Below, one piece after another: positions 1-8,677 of a DNA stretch of 38,987 nt (position 1 is its first letter; each line of letters opens with the position of its first letter). Under the pieces are notes generated by a model. That model was not told the origin of the DNA and searched no databases. It saw nothing but the letters and a program-made list of their open reading frames with translations. The stretch lies in the NCBI RefSeq assembly GCF_028330985.1, contig NZ_JAQMUE010000059.1:1-38987 (forward strand). The letters run 5' to 3'. The translations under genes and the position numbers were made by a program. This stretch comes from Roseofilum reptotaenium CS-1145. GTDB taxonomy: Bacteria; Cyanobacteriota; Cyanobacteriia; Cyanobacteriales; Desertifilaceae.

Positions 1-140
1 GATAAGAAGACTGCCAATGATGGAAGTCTTAACCGTACCAATGACAAGGACTGATTTAGCCAGGAGCCGTATGAGGTGAAAGTCTCATGTACGGTTCTGA
101 ATGGGAGGGGTAGAGGGTGACCTCTATCTCGACCCCTAAT
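1..140 (+). mobile_element. 3' end of a group II intron (domains V and VI)
   Basis: Positions 64-98 fold as a classic bacterial group II intron domain V: GAGCCGT pairs with ACGGTTC, with the AGC triad, a GTGAAAGT loop region and a paired ATGAG/CTCAT stem. Positions about 104-137 form a domain VI-like stem (GGGGTAGAGG, GTGA loop, CCTCTAT...CCCC). The probable 3' splice site is the AT at 139-140, because the WD40 reading frame resumes exactly at AAT CTG from 141; an AT at 142-143 is also possible. Bases 1-63 would belong to domain IV or the end of an intron-encoded protein, but no reverse transcriptase sequence is visible. The rest of the intron lies upstream of the window. Confidence 0.85.
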
Positions 141-1691
141 AATCTGAAGACGGGGGAGTTAGAGCAGACCCTTACAGGTCATCAAGACTCGGTTATTGCT
201 GTAGCTGTAACTCCGGATGGGCAGTGAGTAATCTCCGGTTCAGCAGACGAAACCCTAAAAGTGTGGAATCTGAAGACGGGGGAGCTAGAGCAGACTTTCA
301 GCGGCTATAACCACTGGGTTAGTTCCGTAGCTGTAACTCCAGATGGGAAGCAAGCAGTCTCAGGTTCATTTAACAAAACTGTGAAAGTTTGGAATTTGCA
401 CACCGGGGAGCTAGAGCATACCTTCTGCGACCATTGGGAATGGGTTAGAGCTGTAGCTGTAACTGAGGATGGGGAAAGAGCGATCGCTTCTTCAGACTAC
501 GAGACTCTGGAAGTGTGGAATCTGAAGACGGGAGAGTTAGAGTTACAACACACTCTTTGGAGTCTTAGATCTCCAGTTGAAGACATCGCGATCGCCCCAG
601 ATGGGAAGTGGGTTATTTCTGCCTCAAGAGACCATACCCTAAAAGTTTGGCATCTGTACACTGGAGAGTTAGAGCAGGCTTTCCCCAGGTCTAGACGCTC
701 GGTTTATGCGATCGCCATAACCCCGGATGGGAAGTCAGTCATTTCCGCATCAGGACACGACGAAATCCTAAAGGTGTGGCATCTGCAAACTGGGGTGTTA
801 GAGAAGACTTTCACAGGTCATAGCGATCAGGTTGATACCGTAGCCATAAGTCTGGATGGGGCGAGAGCGATTTTTCTTTCAAATGACAAGATTCTGAAAG
901 TATGGAATCTACATACAGGAAAGTTAGAATATACTTTCTGCGCTCATAGCGACCTAGTTAATGCTTTAGCCATTACTCCGGATGGGAAGCGAGCGATTTC
1001 TGCTTCAGATGACAAGACCTTGAAAGTGTGGAATCTATATACAGGGGAGTTAGAGCATACTCTCACCGGTCATAGCGACCGGGTTATGGCTGTAGCCATA
1101 AGTCTGGATGGGGCGCGAGCAATTTCTAGTTCAGGGGACAGAACGGTGAAAGTATGGAATCTGCACGCCGGCGAGTTAGAGAAGACCTTCTATGGTCATC
1201 GCGCTCCAGTTGGAGCGATCGCCGTCACTCCCGATGGAAACCGGGTCATTTCTGGTTCCTTCGACTACACCGTGAAAGTATGGAATCTGCACACTGGGGA
1301 ATTAGAACATACTTTCTCCGGTCATAGAGCTTGGGTGAGTACCGTAGCAGTCAGCCCAAATGGCGAACGGGTCATTTCTGCTTCAGATGACGAGACTTTG
1401 AAAGTGTGGAATCTGCACACTGGGGAATTAGAGCGTACCTTCTCTGGTTATCTCTACTGGATGCATGTTGTCGCACTCAGTCCTAGTGAAGAGCTGGTCA
1501 TTTCTGTTTCACATTCATACGAAACTTCCCTGAAAATCTGGGATTTGCAGACGGGAGATGCGATCGCCAGTTTTTGGGGAGATGGTTCTATTGCTTGCTG
1601 CGCCATATCCCCCGATCTCCAGATGCTTGCTGTTGGAGAACACTCCGGCGAGGTACATTTCCTGCGCCTGGTGGGACTGCCGCAGCCATAG
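141..1691 (+). pseudogene. WD40-repeat protein, 3' exon with in-frame stop
   Basis: From 141 to 1691 one frame encodes about twelve WD40 repeats of 41-44 residues, each with the pattern TGELE.TF.GH...V..VA.TPDG...ISAS.D.TLKVWNL. The frame is broken by TGA at 225-227, where sister repeats have TGG (DGKWVIS at 600-620), so this is probably a nonsense mutation. The only uninterrupted ORF starts at a GTG (261) inside a repeat and is not a natural start. The 5' part, cut by the group II intron, is outside the window. The ending (VHFLRLVGLP) is typical of large cyanobacterial NACHT, NB-ARC, kinase or caspase-like proteins with a WD40 propeller, so a missing N-terminal effector or NTPase domain is likely (inference). 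The intron may be spliced out, but the stop codon would still truncate the product. Confidence 0.75.
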
Positions 1692-1707
1692 GCAAAACTA
1701 TACAGCG

Positions 1708-1904
1708 CTTCTGTCACTTTCCGGTTTTTCCTATTATTAGAAATTTCTGGAGCCAAGGTACAATGGATGATATAGAGTTTTGCGATCGCATTTTGGCCGA
1801 TTTCACACTCTCAATAATTTCTACTCGGAAAAAACGGTGCGATCGCTTGCCTTGTCTACACTCTACGATTCCGAAAAGCTAAAGCTTTTCGGAGAGTGAC
1901 AGAA
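1708..1904. repeat. Inverted repeat around about 165 bp, with internal hairpin
   Basis: CTTCTGTCACTTTCC at 1708-1722 is repeated in inverted orientation (GGAGAGTGACAGAAG, one mismatch) ending near 1904. A 10-bp perfect hairpin with an AA loop (CCGAAAAGCT/AGCTTTTCGG) lies at 1871-1892, next to the right arm. It may be a decayed small mobile element; no coding potential is evident inside. Confidence 0.4.
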
Positions 1905-1972
1905 GAGGGATAAAAATTAAAAATGGTTTAGGGTATTGCCCACCCTACCAATTGACTATATTCATTAATTTT

Positions 1973-2172
1973 GTAGGGGCGGGTTATACCCAAATTTAGG
2001 AAAAAAACGATCGATTTCCTAAACCCGCCCTCACTCAACCCATAACCCACACGATATAATATCAAATCCTGAAATGGTTGCTACAAATGCGTACTGTAGA
2101 GACATGGTGGGTTCGTGCGGGTTTACAAAAATAGTTGTCAGTCTACAAGATTTGGGTATAACCCGCCCCTAC
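1973..2172. mobile_element. 200-bp MITE-like element with 23-bp perfect terminal inverted repeats
   Basis: The sequence starting GTAGGGGCGGGTTATACCC at 1973-1995 recurs as an exact inverted copy at 2150-2172. Inside the left end is a further palindrome (TTTAGGAAA...TTTCCTAAA followed by ACCCGCCC). The 150-bp interior has no ORF. The termini share the GTAGGGGCG core with the palindromes at 5828, 14661 and 38964. No clear target-site duplication is visible (flanks AATTTT and TTTAAT). Confidence 0.6.
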
Positions 2173-2230
2173 TTTAATCATTATGGAATTAGAAGCCGGG
2201 TTTCTTCAATAAACCTGGCTTCTCAGCGAG

Positions 2231-3313
2231 CTAAACGGTAACAATGGAAGAATTCAGAGCATGGGAAGATGGGGACTCTAAACTATGCCAAGATTGACCC
2301 TCTAGCGCCATATGCTCAATCGAACTGGCTAACCGCAAGGCTCTCAAGGCTTGTTCGCCGCCTACCGAAGGTTGATTTCCACCGCGTACACAGGTGACAA
2401 AATGCTCTAATTCAGCATGAAGGGGTTCAATATTACTGGTATACACCTTTTCAATTAAGCCATCCTGACGATAGAGAACTTGACCATACTCCGTGCGATA
2501 GTTGGCGGTCGTTTGGCGATGGATCAGAATTTCATTATTGAGAAAATCCGCTTCTGTGAGTGAATTCTTGCAATGGGCAGCGATGCGGCGAATTTTGCAA
2601 TGGGTAACCTTACTTGCGGTTAGAGTCGCGATAACGCCATTCTCAAAGCCCAAAGTTGCGGTTACATAATCTAAATATCCAGAATCTGAGGCTCTATTCC
2701 CACTTGCGGTGAGCTTTTTGACGGGGGCAGACGCTAATTCTAACAGTAAATCAATATCATGGATCATCAAGTCTAAAACCACCGAGACATCATTGGCGCG
2801 GTTAGAATAGGGACTCATGCGATGAGCTTCTAAGGCGAGAATTTCTTCGGTTTTCAGGACTTTGCTCAGTTCCTGGAAAGCGGGGTTAAAGCGTTCAATA
2901 TGTCCGACTTGGAGAATACAGTTACATTCTGCCGCTAGATTGACTAGATTTTCGGCTTCCTCGATACTGGCAGCGATGGGTTTTTCAATCAGGACATGGA
3001 CTCCTGCTTCTAAACAGGCTGTTCCTACTTCATGGTGAAGACGGGTGGGAACAGCAATACAGACGGCATCGATATGGGGCAGAAGGTCGTGATAGTTCTC
3101 GAAGAATCGTACTCGGTATTTTCCGGCTGTATCTAATCCCCGTTCGATGTCAACGTCAGATATGCCAATCAGGTGTACGTCTTTGAGCAAACTTAAAACA
3201 CGAGTATGATGTTGACCCATATGGCCGACACCAATGACTCCAATGCGGATAGGCTTAAGGGGATTATGGGGTTCTTTGACCTCTGCCCTCACATCCTCGT
3301 TTCCCGATGACAT
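2231..3313 (-). CDS. Gfo/Idh/MocA family NAD(P)-dependent oxidoreductase
   Basis: This 360-residue protein begins with a hydrophilic stretch of about 20 residues, then a Rossmann dinucleotide-binding motif, GVIGVGHMGQHH (residues 25-36). EKPIA follows at about residue 110, containing the lysine typical of Gfo/Idh/MocA enzymes. The later HIERFNPAF and LDLMIHDIDLLL segments belong to the C-terminal alpha/beta dehydrogenase domain. Members oxidise or reduce sugars, inositols or sugar-nucleotide derivatives using NAD(P); the substrate cannot be told here. Start ATG at 3313 has AGGAGTG about 10 bases upstream. No functionally linked neighbour is adjacent, so it is probably monocistronic. Confidence 0.88.
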   Translation of the reverse strand: MSSGNEDVRAEVKEPHNPLKPIRIGVIGVGHMGQHHTRVLSLLKDVHLIGISDVDIERGLDTAGKYRVRFFENYHDLLPHIDAVCIAVPTRLHHEVGTACLEAGVHVLIEKPIAASIEEAENLVNLAAECNCILQVGHIERFNPAFQELSKVLKTEEILALEAHRMSPYSNRANDVSVVLDLMIHDIDLLLELASAPVKKLTASGNRASDSGYLDYVTATLGFENGVIATLTASKVTHCKIRRIAAHCKNSLTEADFLNNEILIHRQTTANYRTEYGQVLYRQDGLIEKVYTSNIEPLHAELEHFVTCVRGGNQPSVGGEQALRALRLASSIEHMALEGQSWHSLESPSSHALNSSIVTV

Positions 3314-3470
3314 GGTCTATTACACTCCTGTCTACTCCACCACTGACGGCGATCGCAGTTTTTGGTTAGCTCGATCGAACCACTCAGATAGTAACATAGC
3401 TCCTGAACTCTGAAGAGGAGTTACAGAAACTTGTCTGTACTCTTCTTCAGAAGGGGATCGGCAGGAGAGT

Positions 3471-3773
3471 TTAGATATAAGCTTCGATATCTTCACCACA
3501 CTCGTCGGCGAGAAAGCACAGACAACGGAAGCGTAGATTCATGAGTTCATCGTATAGGGGATTGAGCTTGCACATGGGGGGAATGTGGACGATGGTGCGT
3601 CCAAACAGTTTGATATCTCGGGCAAAGGGACATTGAGTGGGGATGAGCTTGACAATCAATCTAGCGATTTCTGGACGCTTGATCTCTAAGGAGTTTAACC
3701 GTTGACGAATCGGATAGAACAGATCCCAGTGTATGGGAGAGCTGAACGTGATGTGACTGATTTTGATTAACAT
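3471..3773 (-). CDS. Mo-dependent nitrogenase C-terminal family protein
   Basis: This 100-residue protein matches, by its signature FGRTIVHIPPMCKLNPLYDE and the ending CFLADECGEDIEAYI, the small cyanobacterial family annotated as Mo-dependent nitrogenase C-terminal domain. Despite the name, such proteins occur as free-standing genes in many cyanobacteria, and their biochemical role is not established. It contains three cysteines (in TQCPF, PMCK and RCLCF contexts give four in all), which could bind metal (inference). ATG at 3773 is preceded by a strong AAGGAGTGAGG ribosome-binding site. No nif genes are in the window, so nitrogen fixation by the host cannot be inferred. Confidence 0.8.
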   Translation of the reverse strand: MLIKISHITFSSPIHWDLFYPIRQRLNSLEIKRPEIARLIVKLIPTQCPFARDIKLFGRTIVHIPPMCKLNPLYDELMNLRFRCLCFLADECGEDIEAYI

Positions 3774-4417
3774 AAATCCTCACTCCTTGGGGTGAGATAG
3801 ATCGATTTTTTGGGGTTAGAAGGCGGTAGTTTCCCCCTTTTTTCAGTCATCCAACTAGAAGATTTCAGAGTTGGTTTTAGAGGTTTTGATGGCTTCTAGT
3901 TGTGGATAGTTCCTTCTAGAGCAAAAAAATTAAGGGGGAACTATTGAGGAGTTTAATTGGAGGTTAACGAAATTGGGTTTTGATGAGGACAATCGTTCAC
4001 TTGTCACATGAATCGGGTGCTGGAATAGGTTGCTCATGGGTGAGGCTACTCCGATCAAAAACTACCTTCTCTAAGCTTTAATCTTAAATTGAGGGAGCAG
4101 AACGATAATGTCACAATTATTTAATGATTGCAATATTAGGTCATGTTTGGTAACTTTTCTTTGAGTATAATTCGTCTGTAGAATAAATCGCCAATAACAA
4201 GATAAAATGGATGCTTTCGGTGTGGATTTGTCTCTAAAAAACAGGGGGATCAAGAAAGTGAAGTATAGGGAGGTGTTGAGAGTAAATTCAACTGTTCATC
4301 AGGAACTAATTTAGGAGCGATCGATCGGTGGGTTTAACCCCACGGAAACTAGAACAGCGGAAAGACCCATTAGAGTGATTACAATTAGATGAAGATATTT
4401 GGCGATCGCCTGCACCC
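3774..4417. other. 644-bp spacer without a convincing gene
   Basis: This AT-rich spacer separates two divergently transcribed genes and should carry both promoters. The one open frame (about 4071-4253, minus) has no ribosome-binding site and no recognisable product. I see a small imperfect hairpin (TGGGTTTAACCCCA near 4329) and scattered GATCGATC, but no riboswitch, RNA gene or clear NtcA box. Confidence 0.5.
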
Positions 4418-6697
4418 ATGAATCCGATTTACTGGCTCACTGAGATTCAAGATCAACACCGCTCATCCGTGGGCGATCGCATCTGGGATTTAAGCCAACT
4501 CCTGCGGCAGGGTTATCCCGTATTACCGGGTGTGGCAATCCCGAATGAGATCAGACAACAATTTTTACAGTCCTTGCACCCATCTCATCCTCTGTTGACT
4601 CAACAAATGAGCGTAAAGGTTTCCCGATCTGCCCAGAAAACGCCCACCGATCTCATGAATGAAGACTGGGAGATTCAATTACACCAAATGACTCAAGGGA
4701 TTCGGGAGCAAATCCTCAGTAGTCCTCTGGATTGGCCAGAGTATGGTAAGGTGCTGGAGGCGATCGCCACTTGGGATGGGGATTTTGTTCTCTGTCGTCC
4801 CTCTCTCAGCTTACCCAAACCGCTAACCCCCCATCACCAAAACAGCTTTTCTCGCTTGTGGAGAACTTGGGCAAGTCCCAAAGATTCTGACGCTTTAGCC
4901 CATACGATTAAACAAATTTGGGCCGAAGTATTTCGCAATAAGTACTTGCTCTACTGGCAATATCAAGGCATTGCCTTAAATCAGATTAGGATGGGTATTC
5001 TCATTCAACCCCTACAGAATGAACCCATGAGTGGGGCGATTTCCACTCAAGATCGGGAAGCGATCATTGAAGCGACGTGGGGACTGGGATATCTCGTGAG
5101 TGAACCTCAAGTCAGTGGCGATCGCTATCAAATTCACCTTCAGCCTTACCAACTTAAAGAGCAACAGTTGGGTAACAAACGTATTGCTCACCAACTCTGT
5201 GGTGAATTGTCCACCTTATCCCTGCATACTCCCCTATTAAACACCAAGGACTGCCTCCTCTGTGCCTATACTCTTGATTCCTCCTTGGTGGATCAACCCT
5301 GCTTAGGGGAAGCACAAATCCAATGTTTAGGCGATCGCACCCTCGCCCTAAAACAACAGTGGTACGATCGCTTCAGCCTCAAGTGGATCGGCAATCCTGA
5401 CTTAAATTGGTGGATTACAGACGTTATCCCGCTAAATGACAAAACAAACTCTTCAGGTTCTTACCAGGGCGTAGGGGCCGCACCAGGGGTCGCTATGGCT
5501 CCAGTTGTGGTCTTACCGGAGAAACTCGAACCGATGACCTTAACTCCAGGACAAATTATTGTTAAACGGGCGATCGCCCCCCAAGAAACCTGGATCTTAA
5601 GCGGGGCAGCAGGTTTGATTACAGAAACAGGTGGAATGACTAGCCATGGAGCGATCGTAGCTCGGGAGTTAGGCATTCCTGCCCTCGTGGGAGTTGAACA
5701 AGCCACCGACCACTTCATAACTGGAGATCAGATTGAAATTAATGGTGAAACAGGAGAAATTCGTACCGGGGCGAACCCTGATTCACCTAACCCGATTGAA
5801 CTTCAGGATGAAAGCAAACCAATAACGGTAGGGGCGAAAACTGTTTCGCCCCTACACGCAACCCAGCTTTGGATTAATCTCTCTCAACCCCCTTCTGGGG
5901 ATCTTTCCGGCTTAGACGTGGATGGAGTGGGATTATTGCGATCGGAATTATGGGCAGCTAAACTCTTTCCAGGTCTTCAATGGTGGAAAGATGGCGATCG
6001 CTTCATGTCCGAATGGTTGAACAATCTACAAGAGTTAGCCCGGAGTTTTTACCCTCGTCCTATCTATTATCGTTCCTTTGACTCCTTTGAGCCTTCTCCT
6101 ATACGAGGAACCTTAGCCTGTGATGTAAATGATTCTAGATCCACCCTATTGGATTGGGAGTTAACGGTGCTAGAAAACTTGTATCGCCAAGGTTATCAGA
6201 ATATTCATTTAATGTTGCCCTTTGTGCGGACAGCGGAGGAAGTGGTTGCCATCCGTAGGCGGCTAGATCAACGGCAATTATCCCAGATGGAATTATGGAT
6301 TATGGTGGAGGTTCCTGGAGTATTGTTGCAAATTTCAGAGTATATCAAGCTGGGGATTGATGGCTTAAGTGTGGGAACCAATGATTTGATTCCCTTGTTA
6401 TTGGGTTTGGAGCGCCAGCAGTGGGAACAACATCGACAGAGTTTGAATGCTCTCCATCCAGTTGTGTTAAGCGCTTTGGAGCAGTGTATTACCCAAGCAC
6501 GAACTGGGGGAATTAAAAGTAGCATTTGTGGTCAAGCTGTGGTGAACTATCCCCAGTTGATTAACCCTTTAGTGCGCTGGGGAGTTACATCGATTTCTGT
6601 AGAAATGCCTGCTATAGAGCGAGTGCAATGGGAGATCGCTCGTGTAGAGCAGGAGTTGATTTTGGAAGCAGTGCGGAAAGAGCAGATGAAAGCGTAA
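4418..6697 (+). CDS. PEP synthase-like / PEP-utilizing enzyme family protein
   Basis: The 759-residue product has the three-part layout of phosphoenolpyruvate synthase and pyruvate phosphate dikinase. First is a divergent N-terminal ATP/pyruvate-binding region (EATWGLGYLVSE near residue 220 corresponds to the family EASWGLGE motif). Next is the swivelling phosphohistidine domain, with TGGMTSHGAIVARE and catalytic His at about 410. Last is a C-terminal PEP-binding barrel (DGLSVGTNDLIPLLLGL) ending with the catalytic-type cysteine in SICGQ (about 704). The N-terminus lacks the usual VGGKGASLGEM glycine loop (it reads VGDRIWDLSQLL), so nucleotide handling may differ from PpsA. A palindromic repeat encodes residues 471-480. 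ATG at 4418 follows a HIP1 site and lacks a strong ribosome-binding site. Confidence 0.82.
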   Translation: MNPIYWLTEIQDQHRSSVGDRIWDLSQLLRQGYPVLPGVAIPNEIRQQFLQSLHPSHPLLTQQMSVKVSRSAQKTPTDLMNEDWEIQLHQMTQGIREQILSSPLDWPEYGKVLEAIATWDGDFVLCRPSLSLPKPLTPHHQNSFSRLWRTWASPKDSDALAHTIKQIWAEVFRNKYLLYWQYQGIALNQIRMGILIQPLQNEPMSGAISTQDREAIIEATWGLGYLVSEPQVSGDRYQIHLQPYQLKEQQLGNKRIAHQLCGELSTLSLHTPLLNTKDCLLCAYTLDSSLVDQPCLGEAQIQCLGDRTLALKQQWYDRFSLKWIGNPDLNWWITDVIPLNDKTNSSGSYQGVGAAPGVAMAPVVVLPEKLEPMTLTPGQIIVKRAIAPQETWILSGAAGLITETGGMTSHGAIVARELGIPALVGVEQATDHFITGDQIEINGETGEIRTGANPDSPNPIELQDESKPITVGAKTVSPLHATQLWINLSQPPSGDLSGLDVDGVGLLRSELWAAKLFPGLQWWKDGDRFMSEWLNNLQELARSFYPRPIYYRSFDSFEPSPIRGTLACDVNDSRSTLLDWELTVLENLYRQGYQNIHLMLPFVRTAEEVVAIRRRLDQRQLSQMELWIMVEVPGVLLQISEYIKLGIDGLSVGTNDLIPLLLGLERQQWEQHRQSLNALHPVVLSALEQCITQARTGGIKSSICGQAVVNYPQLINPLVRWGVTSISVEMPAIERVQWEIARVEQELILEAVRKEQMKA
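5828..5855. repeat. 28-bp palindromic repeat inside a coding sequence
   Basis: GTAGGGGCGAAA and TTTCGCCCCTAC form a perfect 12-bp inverted repeat around an ACTG loop. It is translated in frame as VGAKTVSPL(H) between the phosphohistidine domain and the PEP-binding barrel of the PEP-synthase-like protein. The core matches the intergenic palindromes at 14661 and 38964, so it looks like a dispersed repeat that landed in an interdomain linker. Confidence 0.75.
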
Positions 6698-6769
6698 GTA
6701 AAAGTTAAAAATTAAAAATGAGAGGGGGTTTTCCTTTTTAATGGTGGGGAAGAGTGGGGAGTGATGGTT

Positions 6770-7885
6770 ATGAAATTTGTCGATGAATATCGGGATGCTC
6801 AATTGGCGCAACGGATGGCAGCGGCGATCGCCGAAATTACGACCCAACCTTGGACAATTATGGAGATTTGTGGCGGCCAAACCCACTCGATTATTAAGTA
6901 TGGCATCGATCAATTGTTGCCAGAAGAGATTACTCTGATTCATGGGCCGGGATGTCCGGTTTGTGTAACTCCGGTGACGCTTATCGATCGGGCGATCGCG
7001 ATCGCCTCCCATCCCCAAGTCATTCTCTGTTCCTTTGGCGATATGCTCCGAGTTCCCGGAACCGACAAAGACCTACTGAGCGTAAAAGCCGCAGGTGCAG
7101 ATGTACGGATTGTTTATTCTCCCCTCGATTGTCTCAAAATTGCCCAAGCCAATCCAGAATCTGAAGTGGTCTTTTTCGGGGTTGGTTTTGAAACCACTGC
7201 CCCCGCAACTGCCATGGCGGTTTATCAAGCCAAACAACAACAAATTCACAACTTTTCCCTCCTCGCCTCCCATGTCCGCGTTCCTCCAGCCATGGAAGCC
7301 ATTCTCTCATCCCCCCAATCTCAAGTACAGGGATTTCTCGCAGCCGGTCATGTTTGCACAGTAATGGGATATACCGAGTATGAACCCTTAGTGGAAAAAT
7401 ACCAGATTCCCATCGTCGTCACGGGGTTTGAACCCGTAGACATTTTTCAGGGATTGTATCGCTGCATTCAACAGTTGGAAAGGAAAACAGAAGCGGTTGC
7501 CCTTGATAATCAATATAGCCGTTCCGTCCGTCGGGAAGGCAATCTAGGGGCGCAAACCCTGATTGATCGAGTGTTTGAAATTGTCTCTCGCACCTGGCGC
7601 GGGATTGGGGAAATCCCCGATAGTGGCTTAGGACTGCGGGCAGAATATTGTCCTTGGGATGCCGAAAAGCGCTTTACCGACTGGCTCGATCCGAATCCCC
7701 CGGTACTGACAACCGAATGTATCAGTGGTGAAATCATGCAAGGTGTGAAAAAGCCCCATGATTGTCCTGCTTTTGGCACGCGCTGCACCCCAGAACATCC
7801 CCTCGGTGCGCCCATGGTTTCCTCGGAAGGTGCTTGTTCTGCCTACTATCGCTATCGAGGGAATGGAATCCCTCATAGAGAATGA
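6770..7885 (+). CDS. hypD: Hydrogenase maturation factor HypD
   Basis: HypD is the [4Fe-4S] scaffold that, with HypC, assembles the Fe(CN)2CO moiety of NiFe hydrogenases. All family signatures are present: [65 protein letters not shown], and the C-terminal cysteines in [12 protein letters not shown] and [12 protein letters not shown]. The length of 371 residues is normal. I choose ATG 6770 (MKFVDEYRD, the usual family start) with GGGGAG about 10 bases upstream; GTG 6761 and ATG 6764 are in frame but add only three residues. Other hyp and hydrogenase structural genes are not in this window, so the maturation genes are dispersed or lie elsewhere. Confidence 0.95.
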   Translation: MKFVDEYRDAQLAQRMAAAIAEITTQPWTIMEICGGQTHSIIKYGIDQLLPEEITLIHGPGCPVCVTPVTLIDRAIAIASHPQVILCSFGDMLRVPGTDKDLLSVKAAGADVRIVYSPLDCLKIAQANPESEVVFFGVGFETTAPATAMAVYQAKQQQIHNFSLLASHVRVPPAMEAILSSPQSQVQGFLAAGHVCTVMGYTEYEPLVEKYQIPIVVTGFEPVDIFQGLYRCIQQLERKTEAVALDNQYSRSVRREGNLGAQTLIDRVFEIVSRTWRGIGEIPDSGLGLRAEYCPWDAEKRFTDWLDPNPPVLTTECISGEIMQGVKKPHDCPAFGTRCTPEHPLGAPMVSSEGACSAYYRYRGNGIPHRE

Positions 7886-7893
7886 AATAAATA

Positions 7894-8006
7894 CAGCGTT
7901 TTACGATGTTATGAGGTACAGTAAGAAAAATCCCCCTAAATCCTCCTTAGAAAGCAGGGGGATTGGAGGGATAAATGATGTACCACATAAAGTGCGAAAA
8001 CTGCTG
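7894..8006. mobile_element. MITE, copy 1 of a TA-flanked family (about 113 bp)
   Basis: The left end CAGCGTTTTACGATGTTATGAGG and the reverse complement of the right end (CAGCAGTTTTCGCACTTTATGTGG) form imperfect terminal inverted repeats of about 27 bp extending to GGTACA. The element is bounded by TA on both sides (7892-7893 and 8007-8008), as expected for an IS630/Tc1-mariner-type passenger. The centre holds an inverted repeat of AATCCCCCTAAATCC type. It lies just after hypD. A second copy at 15359 interrupts a toxin gene. Confidence 0.7.
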
Positions 8007-8057
8007 TAAGTGGGTAGACAATCAATAGTAATGCAGTAATCATATATTCTTAATGGC

Positions 8058-8085
8058 TATTACCTTTTGCCTATTGCCTTTTGCC
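8058..8085. repeat. Heptameric tandem repeat (TWTTGCC-type)
   Basis: Four consecutive 7-base units (TATTACC, TTTTGCC, TATTGCC, TTTTGCC) occupy the leader of def. This resembles the short tandemly repeated repetitive sequences known from filamentous cyanobacteria. The repeat keeps the def frame open upstream, but the ATG at 8112 is the better start. Confidence 0.6.
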
Positions 8086-8111
8086 TGACTTCTGCAAGAA
8101 GTCCAATCCTT

Positions 8112-8660
8112 ATGACAGAGCCTTCAGAAATCTACCAACTAGGTCATCCCCTGCTGCGAACTATAGCTCGACCCATCGCCAACCCAGAAGATACGCGCAT
8201 TCAAACCTTAATTCAAGACTTAATTGAAACAGCAAAATCCAGTCATGGTGTCGGCATTGCAGCCCCTCAAATTGGACAACCTTACCGTTTACTCATTGTC
8301 GCCTCTCGTCCCAATCTGCGCTATCCCAACGCTCCCAAGATGGAACCCACCCCACTGATCAATCCCCAGATTATCAGTCATTCGGATACTCAAATCAAAG
8401 GATGGGAAGGATGTTTAAGTGTTCCCGGAATTCGAGGATTAGTGCCTCGATTTACCGAAATTGAAGTTGAATATATCGATCAAAAAGGCAAACATCAGCG
8501 CCAGATATTCACCGATTTTGTAGCTCGAATTATCCAACACGAATTCGATCATTTGGAAGGCAAACTCTTTATTGATCGAGTGGAAAGCACCCAAGAGTTA
8601 ATGAGTGAATCGGAATATCACCGACAAATTGTTGGCCATCCCATGCCTTCCCATACTTAA
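8112..8660 (+). CDS. def: Peptide deformylase
   Basis: Peptide deformylase removes the formyl group from the N-terminal methionine of nascent proteins. The three metal-site motifs are clear: GVGIAAPQIG, EGCLSVPG (metal-ligand Cys) and QHEFDHLEG (two metal-ligand His and catalytic Glu). The length of 182 residues is normal. An in-frame TTG at 8067 would add 15 residues encoded by a heptameric repeat, so I reject it in favour of ATG 8112, where the family-like sequence begins (MTEPSEIYQLGHPLLR). The next gene starts 17 bases downstream and may be co-transcribed. Confidence 0.95.
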   Translation: MTEPSEIYQLGHPLLRTIARPIANPEDTRIQTLIQDLIETAKSSHGVGIAAPQIGQPYRLLIVASRPNLRYPNAPKMEPTPLINPQIISHSDTQIKGWEGCLSVPGIRGLVPRFTEIEVEYIDQKGKHQRQIFTDFVARIIQHEFDHLEGKLFIDRVESTQELMSESEYHRQIVGHPMPSHT

Positions 8661-8677
8661 CGTTTTATTTCTTCACC

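Noticed and set aside
261-1691. WD40 ORF as a complete gene starting at GTG 261
   Set aside because: The GTG is the valine of a KVWNL repeat motif; homologous repeat sequence continues upstream to 141 through a TGA.
1574-1882. 102-residue plus-strand frame overlapping the WD40 end
   Set aside because: It is out of frame with the WD40 repeats, runs into a repeat region, and has no start signal.
4071-4253. 60-residue minus-strand frame in the long spacer
   Set aside because: There is no ribosome-binding site and no family resemblance; composition fits the AT-rich spacer.
6569-7018. 149-residue minus-strand frame
   Set aside because: It spans the end of the PEP-synthase-like gene and the start of hypD, both well supported, and its sequence is not protein-like.
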